Source: Oehlia diaphana (Eukaryota; Glomeromycota; Glomeromycetes; Glomerales; Glomeraceae). From it: a stretch of DNA of 64,000 nt. A program made the position numbers and the translations under genes. The notes beneath the pieces were generated by a model that saw nothing but the letters and a program-made list of their open reading frames with translations, was not told the origin of the DNA and did not search any database. The DNA is taken from contig QZLH01000295.1 in NCBI GenBank assembly GCA_003833135.1, positions 1 to 64,000 on the forward strand. The letters run 5' to 3'. Below are positions 49,028 through 58,772 of this stretch, one piece after another; within the stretch, counting starts at the first letter, position 1, and every line of letters starts with the position of its first letter.

Positions 49028-50611
49028 TTATTTATGTAAACAATTAATAATTCCACGCCTACTGATAACATCATAGTGTCTATCAGTCATACACGAACAA
49101 GAAGTTAAGTCCATAATTTGTAATTTAGCCTGACAACTAGAAAGAAAAGAATATAGCGATTTTTCAGTAAAGTTCCAACCACCACTATGACCATCTTTAA
49201 TGGTTAAAGAACGTAAAGTAGTAGGTGTAAATGCACCCAACTGTGATAAAAATTCATTTGCATCCAAGTCATCCCCACTGAAAGAAAATTCTTTAAGTTG
49301 TCTACAATGATCAAATAACGTTAATATTTCATGTGTCCATAATATAGGTAAGTGAAGAATTGAAATGTTCTTCGAACATCGTTTTGTAATTGATTCAATA
49401 ATTTTCGCACCATCCTTTGAGTCAGATCTAACCCACCACAATGATAATTTTCTCAAGGTATTCGCATTATTTAGAAACAATTCGTCCCAAAATTTTTGTT
49501 GTATTAACGGATATAATGGATTCCATTCATTACAAAAATCAAATTCTTCCAATTGTTGTAAAGAAGTTAATGGCATTATTCTTTCATCAGGAGGAATAAA
49601 ACAATTGTGAATTTTTAAAGATTTTAAGTTTTTACAAGAAGGTAATAATGCTAGGCTCTGGTAATCTTGTGCTTCTCTAAAATCTGTATACATTAATTCC
49701 AAAATATTCAAAGACAATGACTGAGACAAAAGAGACTCTATTAAGTAAGAGATTAAACGTTTGTATCCGTACAAACACACACTTTCTAAACGCGTTTGTT
49801 TTTCAATAAGAGTACCCAAGCTCATTGCATCAGATTCATAATGAGATTTCCATTGAAGCGCTAACGGAAATCCTATGGAAACTTTACGCAAATTTTTACA
49901 GACTTCTGATATGGCAAGTAAAAGTTCAGATTTATTGTCACCTAAACAGACAAGCTGTCGTAGATTTGTCAAATAATTACAGGGATCTGTGGATGATGGC
50001 AAGAATAAAAATTCATTACTTTGAATGGCCTTATTCTCTAGATGAAGATCATGAAAAGTTCTGCATCGATTCTTAAAGAGATTACATAATTCCCTCGCTA
50101 CAAGAATGGTTTTTCTTTCATTCTCTTCTTCAATTTCATTGTATTCGTCATTATTGAACCTTTCATCCGGTGCGAATCTTATAATACAATCTTCAATACG
50201 ATCTGTTTGGCATTCATTGACTTCTTCCTCATAATTTAAGACACGATAAAGCCAACAAGATACAAGCCATTGTGAGATTGTCCAATACATATAATCATAA
50301 TCAAGAGAGCGTAAAAATGAAGGATAATCAAAAATAAGAGGAGCTGATTTAAGATGATTTCTATATATAATTCCATTACTATACAAATTAATTTTTGCTT
50401 CTTCTGACAAACAATCTACATAAGTTTGAATTAGACTTGTTGCTGAGGTTTGAGTAATTTCATAAAAACACCAAGGACGACTCCATAAAGTGCTGACCGT
50501 ATTATAACACCAAAAACGATTTACCAATAGACATGAATGTAAAGACTTATTATCGCCCTCGAGATATGAAATAATTTGTTGCAAACATTCCGCTGAAAGA
50601 CATTGTGCCAT
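49028..50611 (-). CDS. F-box protein with leucine-rich-like repeats
   Basis: A single uninterrupted frame of 527 aa. Residues about 1-45 are an F-box (LSAECLQQIISYL, then LHSCLLVNRFWCYNTVSTLW), which recruits Skp1 and the SCF ubiquitin ligase. The rest alternates short leucine-rich segments (LESVCLYGYKRLI, LNILELMYTDF, LKSLKIHNCF, LRKLSLWWVRS, LRSLTIKDGHSGGW, LQIMDLTSCSCM) and should bind a substrate. Intronless F-box proteins of this kind form very large families in Rhizophagus. The absence of introns, unlike nearly all neighbours, fits an expanded or retroduplicated family member. The substrate is unknown. Confidence 0.9.
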   Translation of the reverse strand: MAQCLSAECLQQIISYLEGDNKSLHSCLLVNRFWCYNTVSTLWSRPWCFYEITQTSATSLIQTYVDCLSEEAKINLYSNGIIYRNHLKSAPLIFDYPSFLRSLDYDYMYWTISQWLVSCWLYRVLNYEEEVNECQTDRIEDCIIRFAPDERFNNDEYNEIEEENERKTILVARELCNLFKNRCRTFHDLHLENKAIQSNEFLFLPSSTDPCNYLTNLRQLVCLGDNKSELLLAISEVCKNLRKVSIGFPLALQWKSHYESDAMSLGTLIEKQTRLESVCLYGYKRLISYLIESLLSQSLSLNILELMYTDFREAQDYQSLALLPSCKNLKSLKIHNCFIPPDERIMPLTSLQQLEEFDFCNEWNPLYPLIQQKFWDELFLNNANTLRKLSLWWVRSDSKDGAKIIESITKRCSKNISILHLPILWTHEILTLFDHCRQLKEFSFSGDDLDANEFLSQLGAFTPTTLRSLTIKDGHSGGWNFTEKSLYSFLSSCQAKLQIMDLTSCSCMTDRHYDVISRRGIINCLHK

Positions 50612-51375
50612 GTCCCAAAGACTGAACTATAGTAATAGTCTATTCTAATCTAATTTCACAATTTAGTAATATAAATAATTCAAACTGCGAAATGTATGTA
50701 AAAAAATTATTGGTCTAAAATTAACCCTTTTTCCCGATGAAAGTTTTCCGAGTAATGATCGACATGATCGAAAATTTTTCCAGTTTTAGCTAGTATGGCC
50801 TATATTTATTTTGCCAAGCCTTCGAAATAAAAACGCGCGAAAATAATTTCTTTTTTTGATAATAATCCGAAAAAGTTTATGCCGGCATTATTGGGAGCCG
50901 AAAGATTATCATAGTTTAAATTGTTTATACATCCTATGTGGTAAATAAGTATGGTCAAAGAGCCCATGTGTAGTTTACTATGACCTTAACTACACAATTT
51001 ATGTCACGCCCATGTTGCAAAGAATTTAGTTACTGCGGTAGTTTTCAAACTTCGCAAATTCTAAATATCCGATAATTATAAAAATAAGAAATATTTTATT
51101 GCCTAGTGAAGGTTGACATCTTTATTGAACTATAACTGGTCGCTTCTTTTTTTCTTTTTTTGTAAAAGGTAATAGTAATTATAATTTTTTTTTTTGTTTA
51201 GTATATAAAGTATATAATGACTTTGCAGTGATAAAACTTTTTTTTAGCGCGACTTTTCGTATTTTGACTTTAGTGTAAGTAAAAAAAAAATTTTGTAAAT
51301 AATATTCCATGGTTTGCCCGTAGATTTTAATTATATTTACTAATAATACATTAATTCCACTTGAAGACTTGAGCA
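50612..51375. other. Divergent promoter region F-box / HMG-like gene
   Basis: No gene seen. Contains AT-rich DNA with a few GC-richer islands but no strong inverted or direct repeat. Confidence 0.6.
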
Positions 51376-53073
51376 ATGGATAAAAGAAAACAAAAACATA
51401 AGGTTGTACGAAATTCAGAATTACCTAATGAGTTTGAACAAATTAATCATCAAGAATCCATAATAAATCATGAAGAAGCAATGTTAATAGATTCCGATTC
51501 TCGGGAATCCATTACAATAAATCAAAAAGATCAATGGACTGAAATGGAACAATCTATTCAGGCAGCATTAATGGATAGTAATAACAATGATAATTCAGTA
51601 GAAATTACTCAAAACATTGATAACACCGGTGTACAAAGTTTAGATGTACGTGAAGTTGACAATGACATGATTTCAGTTAATACTATAAATATTGATTACG
51701 GAGAAGATTCTGAAATAGGAGAGAAAAATGACAAGAAAGGTTAGATGATGATTTATTAATTTTGATCTTATGGTTGTGTCGACTAAATTTATCTTAATTG
51801 GACAAAATAGCCCCTAACAAACCCGCTCAACTCACAGAGGAAGCGATTCGTAAGCTTGAAGAAGAATTTTATCGACATGATTTGGCTATAAAGCAGATCG
51901 CACAGGATTTTAATATAGATGTTTCATGGATTCAGGTATTTAATGAATGCTTAAATATATATATATTCCACATTATTTCATCAATGAAGTGAAGTTTTAC
52001 CATTTATTTAGAAATATGTGAAAGATCATCATGAAACTGTTAAACAAAAAAAGTCTGGATATAATGTTATCCAAGCTACAGATTGGGGGTCAAATCATAA
52101 GGAAGAGTTTAATTCTTCTTTCGGAACTGAATCTAATAAAGCTTGTGCAATTGCTTGGAAATCTCTTTCAGAACCCGACAAACAAAAATACGAGGAAAAG
52201 ACTTCATTGGAAGAAATGAAAGAAGTTCAATTTGATTATATTGAAAATTCAAGGAAACGTCATGCACAAGCACAATCTGACATTAATAACATAAAAAATA
52301 CGGTAAGTTTATATATTTATAATCTCTTGTGTTCTTAAAGAAATTAAAACCAATTTTATTTATTTTAGATTTGCTGTATTGAAAAAAAATGTGGATTAGA
52401 AGTAGCAATGCTTATTGTACCTAGCAGAAGTAATGATTCATTTTCTTCAACTTTTATTGGCACGAATAGTGGTGAAGCATTCTTTAGTGCCAGCCCTGAA
52501 ATGTATCCTTTATTAGATAAATTTGAAATTTTTTCAAAAAATCGTTATCTTGGTAAGATTTTTTATTTTCTACTAGAAACACAATTTTTTTACTAAAATT
52601 GCCTTTTTATTATAGAACAAACTGGGCAAATAGTTACACCGCCAGCTAAAAGAATTAAGAGGGAACTTTCTGCTACACCAAATTCTACTTCAAAATATAA
52701 TGATTTGTCTCACAGTCCAATTGTTGTTAGTAGTACGCATAGAAACATTAATTCTGCTGATGTTAAAGCAAGAGTTAGAGCTATTTTACGTGCTCGTTAT
52801 AGTATGTTCTTTTTTAATGATTAAAAAGTTTTTTCTTTAGTAAAATTTACTAAAAAAATTTGTTTAATAGATAGCGCTCTCGGCACAGAAGGTTTAATAA
52901 TTCCTTACAAAAAATGGAAAGATCATCAAGGTGAAATAGAAGTTATAGGATGGCCCAGTGATGTACCATTTGATGATTTTGGTGTTCTTAAAGTTGCCCA
53001 GAAAAAACAAATTTTAGATTGTTTATATAATATTTCTTTTAGGAAAAAAGACGATAAAATTGTGCTCAATTAA
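51376..53073 (+). CDS. Putative DNA-binding protein with HTH-like and HMG-box-like parts
   Basis: Exons 51376-51739, 51811-51935, 52012-52302, 52369-52552, 52616-52801 and 52871-53073 give 450 aa. I do not recognise a named orthologue. Residues 1-120 are acidic and Asn-rich. Residues about 128-165 look like a helix-turn-helix (LTEEAIRKLEEEFYRHDLA, IKQIAQDFNIDVSWIQKYV). Residues about 175-235 resemble a divergent HMG box, with the late-box pattern ACAIAWKSLSEPDKQKYEEK. A basic stretch (PPAKRIKREL) could be a nuclear signal. The last 80 residues (VRAILRARYNSALGT, IPYKKWKDHQGEIEVIGWPS, DVPFDDFGVLK) form a compact block of unknown fold. A transcription factor or a domesticated transposon protein are both possible. 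Confidence 0.7.
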
Positions 53074-53518
53074 CTAATTGACGCTTTATACAAAAAAAAT
53101 TTTCAAAAAAGATTAATTTCTGTGAACCAATTCTTTTTTAAAAAAAGTAATAAAAATATATATGTCAAATGTTTGATAGATAGTAATAATATGATGTTTG
53201 ATTTATTAATCTTAATTTAGATACTAGACATTTTTCGATATAGTTAATGATTATAGAGATTATATTTAAATAAAATGCTACCAAAAAAAAAAACCCAACT
53301 TTATTTATACAATATAATAATATAATTGACATAATTAATATCTAAATACTAAACAATAATTATAAACACATAGACTTATATGTATGCTATACGTAAAACA
53401 TTTTTCGGAAGGCTCTATTCAATTACTATTACGTATTCAGAATATTAATAATATAGATATCAATTTTTATAAGAAAAGGCATGAAGAATTATGTACAAGA
53501 AACTACGAAAATAAGAAA
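53074..53518. other. Convergent spacer HMG-like / Asx-homology genes
   Basis: AT-rich sequence between two converging genes; no further feature seen. Confidence 0.6.
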
Positions 53519-55290
53519 TCATTGGGTTTTCGCCCAATATTCTTTTCTTGCCTCGAATAGACTTGGGGTATAATCTTCTGACCTTACAATACTAAAATTT
53601 TTAAAGGCATTACCATTAGGGCGAGAACTTTTTGCAACACGTCCATCAAAATCTAATACTTCATTTTCCAGGCGAGTCGGATTATGTATATCATCTATGA
53701 TTTTGTTTTGTTCACCCTTAAATAACTTGAGTTGCAAGTGGCCATTTGATTTATTAATAGCAACAACCTAAACAAATAAGAATTAATATATCATTGAATA
53801 AAAGCTATTATATTAAGTAAGTTACTAACCTTCAAATCCATTAAGACTGTTATCCCCATATTTTTAAATTGCCGTTTATACTTTAATGTATCATCCAGTC
53901 TTATGATTTGTGCCTTGGTCATTTCAGGAAGAGAGATATGTGCGGAATCACTAAAAACACAAATTTTAAATTATCGTGAAGTAAGCATTTATATACTTAC
54001 GTTATATAAAGATTTCAATATAAATATATTTTTACCCTGCAATTTGTTTTTTTCCCATTTTTTCAGAAAGTCCGATTCCCCACTCTTGTTCATAATCATC
54101 GTTCTATTGAACGTTAACAATGACATTAAATTAGTATAAATATAACGAACGAACGAATGAATGAATATTCACCTTCCAATTCTTGGGAACTTCAGTTTTG
54201 AATTTTTCAAGATTATTCCATTGTGTATCGACTCCATTTTTAGTATTATACCCATATTTAATGCTCGTTTGGAACCACCATCGAGCATCTTTGAAAGAAT
54301 CTGAAAGCCAGAAATCAAACCGAGGACAAACTTTTTTTGGATCGAGTTCGCTAACCGGTTCAGATATACCCGGCTCATAAGAATCTAATCCCGCGGCTAT
54401 ATATTCTCGTTCAATTCTTGGAGTGTCAATAGGATCTCCATTATCGCTCGCAATTGGAACTAAGTCACAATTCGGTAAAAGTTTCAAGAGACGACTTTTT
54501 TGATCATCTGTAAAATTATTGTATACATGAAAATTTAAAAGCGTCTATTCAAATATTATCGAATTAATCCTCTTTTCGTAGAAAAAAAAAGATAGTAAAT
54601 TATAATGAAAATACTTACTTTCAATTGTTTCTTAGCGAGCATGGATTTGGGATCTGTAAATAATTTTTGGAGATAATCAACATCTTTTTTCTTCATCCAA
54701 GGATGTTTAGTAAACAACTTGTTTTGGTATTCACGATAAGCAGGACGCGGTTCTCTGGGAACTTCAAAGAGTTGTGCTTTGATTATTTCCCATTTTGCTT
54801 GAACAAGTGGATCAGATTCATCAGTATTCATATCCGAACTATCATGTTTTGGGATAGTGCTCGAGGGAGTAGTTACACTCGATTTTTCAGTATTCTGACT
54901 TTTAAGGGATACGAAACTAGTACTTTCAGTTGTTGACGCGTCTTCTGTATTATCTTCGTAAGACTGTTTAATAGCATTGTTTTTTACTTTGATAGTCTGT
55001 GATTCTTGACTGTCATTATCGTCATTATCTGGGCTCTCATCAATTTTCGTTTCTTCCATTTGTTGTTGCTTCCGAGCTTTTTTTGCACGTGTACTTTTAG
55101 AAGCGGGAAAAATAACCTTGGTGCGTTTTTTAGGTAATGAAAGTTTAGGTTGAGCTTCTTCATTTTCAGAAGAAACTTCTTGAACAGCTTCTTCATTTGA
55201 AAGTAGTTGTTCTTTGGGTTCGTCGCGTTTAATGCGAGCTGACCTTCTCACTGATGATGTATTAGACCCACTAATTCTTTTTCTTGGCAT
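53519..55290 (-). CDS. Asx-homology (DEUBAD-like) domain protein, likely nuclear
   Basis: Exons 54615-55290, 54173-54507, 54036-54103, 53830-53950 and 53519-53767 give 482 aa. The first 165 residues are disordered, basic and Ser/Glu-rich (RRSARIKRDEPKE, PKKRTKV, RAKKARKQQQ), suggesting nuclear location. Residues about 200-330 read DVDYLQKLFTDPKSMLAKKQ, DQKSRLLKLLPNCDLVP, and FDFWLSDSFKDARWWFQTSI; the L..LLP block followed by F...(D)ARWWFQ is the pattern of the fungal Asx-homology domain, related to the DEUBAD of ASXL proteins that activate BAP1-type deubiquitinases. The C-terminal 170 residues (QEWGIGLSEKMGKKQ, DFDGRVAKSSRP) are not known to me. The first splice uses the second of two overlapping GTs (GTAAGTATT). 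Family call is moderate. Confidence 0.7.
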
Positions 55291-57216
55291 CTTTCAGAAT
55301 AGTTTTGTCTGTAGGAAAAAAGTAAAAGTTTATTACTGTATGAGTGTAGTAATTAAGAAAAACACGAAAATAAGTTAAACTAAAGGTGGATCGTAACGAT
55401 AATGACTATTATACAAAATTTATATTCTACTTTTTTTCGTTTGTCAAAATAATATGATGTAATGTTATATGCTTTTTAAAGTTACTATTATACTACACGT
55501 TACTATCGCAACACTATCGTAACACTCGCGCGTCTGGTAAATTTTAACTAGTATTTCGTATAATTTACCTTTTTTTTTAATATAACATATAAAATATATC
55601 AAATATGCTAAAGTACTTTGGTTATTGAGATGACTTTCTTTAATGTATTTCTCACTTTGTTTAGTGTATTACTTACTTTTTCAAAAATGAGCGCAGTAAA
55701 TTCGAATTTAGTATTTCAAAAAGGTTCTTATGAGAAAAGCGTTTGAAAAAAGTATTTAAAGTTTAATAAATATTTTTTTCCTAAATTAGCGATAATTTCA
55801 CATTTTTAGTTGAAAAAATTAAAAATTTTGATCAGTTCTGGCAACTAAATAACCAGAAAAATAATATATTGACTTATTAACAAAGGAAATCAGAACAAAA
55901 TAGGCAAATAAATGTATAGCAGGAAGAAACAAAGAATAATTTTATTAATACACAAATGAATAGGGTTTGAGTAAATGAAAACCTTTAGAGTATTTTAAAA
56001 GCTCGTTATTTGGTTTCTTTCTTATTTTTAAATGACTGATTATTTAAGTATTATCGATTGATTGAATAATTAGTACTCTTGATTACATTTAGCTCATTGC
56101 CCTTTTTTTGGATAATTTCGTGTTATTGCGTAAGAACAAATAAATTTAGTAGTAGTTGTACAAATTCTTATCAAAAACTGCAGTATCCTAATAATTTACT
56201 AGTTCATTTATGTTATGATTCGGAATTTCCAAGAATAAACTCTTTAGTAATTGAAAAATTTTGGTGTCCCTACATTTTTATTAATTAAAATTATTTAGAA
56301 ATAATCTTCACAATGCAAAATTAGGCATGGCGAAAGTAGGCTGAAAGTAGGTATGATGATGTCAAACCCTATTAGGTGATAGTTTTAAGTAATGGCAAAT
56401 GTTTTTTATATAGATACTTGATATAGAAAAGTAAATTAATTTTATAATAATTTATTTTTATGATCGTGAGAATATGTTGAATATAAGGTAATCGTATGTC
56501 AAAAATGAACTCGGTATCGATCCTTTTTTTTTTTTAAAGAAAAAAAAAAAAAGAATAATATAAAATAATAATAACCTACCTTAATTGTACTTACCTTATT
56601 TTCTGAAAATAATTAATAAAAATACACTAAATTTCAAAATGACTTTTTACCTATTTCCCTGAATGATAAAGAAGCCGTGGTAAAAACTATTCCTGAAATA
56701 AATTTTGTTACGTCTGATTCAAGGTTATTTAATTTTAAACGATTTAATCAGCCTTTCCGTCATTGAGAGAATTTTGCAACACGTTGACATTGACATTGAC
56801 ATTGACATTTGATGCCGGATTTGCGGTCCGTAGAATATAACCACTGACAAAAAAAATATTTGCTGAGTAGATGAAAATATGATCTCGTTGAAAATATTAC
56901 GAATTGAAGGGTTTGTGTAGTAACTGAAATATGCTGAATGCGACGCATATGATGTTTATTGTTGTGTGTTGAATTAAGTTGCCAGTTGAGGTACATGTCG
57001 AAAAAAATGTTGACCTGTGTTGATTCTGATGAAGCTAAGCTGAAATGCTGAATTACGTTGAAGTATTTCAAGTTGTATATTGTTGTTCAAACCTGAGGAC
57101 GCGATTAAAAAAAAAAAATAATATATATATATATAAAATGATAAACACTAGATTTTTCTAATGATGAGTATCCTAGAGAACATCCCAATAATCAAACAAT
57201 CCAAGAAAAGAAACAG
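55291..57216. other. Intergenic region upstream of Asx-homology gene
   Basis: About 1.9 kb without a supported gene. The minus-strand frame at 56760-57071 ends in repeated CQCQ from a TGACAT hexamer array and has no domain. Poly-T/poly-A runs occur near 56522-56552 and an (AT)n near 57120-57135. Confidence 0.65.
56783..56809. repeat. TGACAT hexamer array, about four units
   Basis: TTGACA repeated four times in a row. Too short and too regular for a CRISPR or a coding repeat. Confidence 0.85.
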
Positions 57217-58434
57217 TTAATAGGGAGAACGTGGTCGCGGATAAGGTTCATATCGGGCGGGTGGAGGAGGTCGTCTATCTCTATCATAAGCTCTGTCATA
57301 TGTTCTGTCATATGCACGGTCATATCCTCTTTCGTACCCTCTATCATAATAAGGTCTATCATACGCACGATCATAATAAGGATCGCGTCCATAGCCACGT
57401 GGTGGTCTTTCATAACGATCGTAAGATCTGCTGTATTCATATCTGGGGTCAAATCTGTCAACTTTACGAGGTTCTATAATAAAATGAGAAGATATTATTT
57501 TTTATAAACCAAATTATAAATATTAATCTTCTTTGTTGACGTACCTCGGCGCTTCGGTGGTCCATAATAGCGGCCAGGTGTTGGAGTTCTTGCTCTTGAA
57601 CGACGAGCCTTTTTTAGAATAATTATAAAATATTTTATTGTCATTATAAAACGATAGATATGAAGTTATTGGAAAATATAACCCACTTTCTCAACAGTTA
57701 GAATTCGTCCATTGATTTCTGAACCGTTAATTCCTTCTCTCGCTGCCTCAGCCTCATCAAGTGTTTCCATTGTAACAAATCCAAAACCACGCGAGTCTCT
57801 AGTATGTGGATCATACATAATTTGAGCTTTTAAGACCTATAAAAAAATTTTTAAACATGACCAATTAGAAAAAAAAACAACAATAATACAATAAATAAAT
57901 AAATAATAAATAATAGAAATATATACGATAATAATTTCTATAAAATATTTATATTAACAGACTTATTTACCTTGCCATATTTTGAAAATATATCTTCCAA
58001 TTCACGATCACCAGTTCTCATGGATAATCCAGTAACAAACAAATTATTCCCTGGATTTAAGTTTTCTTCGTCCCTAATGTAAAATTTCAATTATAAGATC
58101 AAAATGCTGAATTTATTTAATCAACACTATTAATTATTCTGTATCTTACCCCCTACTTGGTGACCTGGATCTACGAGGGGATCTAGAACGAGAACGACTT
58201 AACGGACTACGTCTGTCATGATGCCTGGGACTTCTAAGTGGGCTTCTATCATCGCGATCATCGCGAAGCCTTTCTTCAGAATGCCTACTACTATCCCTAT
58301 GACGATCGTCGTTATCCTGAGAAAAGTTGTCAGAATTATTTGCTGTTATATAAAAATGAAAAAAGTTATCTAAAAAGTAATAATAAATAGAAGTGACATA
58401 AATTAGGAAAGGTAAAGTTACCTTCGTCGCTCAT
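57217..58434 (-). CDS. Tra2-type SR splicing factor
   Basis: Exons 58422-58434, 58150-58342, 57971-58073, 57687-57836, 57545-57608 and 57217-57473 give 259 aa. Arg/Ser-rich segments (DRRSPLSRSRSRSPRRSRS, residues about 40-65) precede one RRM: RNP2 is LFVTGL (about 78) and RNP1 is RGFGFVTM (about 119). Directly after the RRM stands ARTPTPGRYYGPP, the linker signature of Transformer-2 proteins (HTPTPGIYMG in animals), which contacts GAA-rich exonic enhancers. The C-terminal 85 residues are Tyr/Asp/Arg repeats (YDRAYDRTYDRAYDR). Tra2 promotes inclusion of weak exons in the nucleus. The start exon is only 13 bases. It is divergent with the Rxt2-like gene (338-base spacer). Confidence 0.9.
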
Positions 58435-58772
58435 TTTTATTTATTTTTAAATTAATTTGCACTACGATTTGAAAAAAAATAAGTTATAAAGAGTTGGGTT
58501 TGGGCTTGTATCATCTGATCATTTAAGTTCTAATTTAAAGGGACCAATTAAAATGGACAAATAATTTGTAATACATAGCGGTAATTCGCTTTTTTTTTAA
58601 ACAATCACTTCAATCATTTAAGGAAACCGCAAAGAAAATCAGCGAAATGACTATACTATTGGTCTAAAAAAAGATAATCGAATACTGCGGAGCACAACCG
58701 ATTTTTCACATTGTAAAAATTTTATGCGGGTAGTTTTAGTCTTCTCGTTACTCTTGAAGAATTTAGGAAATT
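58435..58772. other. Divergent promoter region Tra2 / Rxt2-like
   Basis: Shared 338-base upstream region. No clear motif beyond AT-rich DNA and one poly-T run near 58591. Confidence 0.6.

Noticed and set aside
56783..56809. Short regular repeat considered as CRISPR-like
   Set aside because: Units are six bases with no spacers; the genome is eukaryotic.
56760..57071. Minus-strand frame of 103 codons
   Set aside because: Its end is translated from a TGACAT hexamer array, no domain is visible and no splice context makes it a gene.
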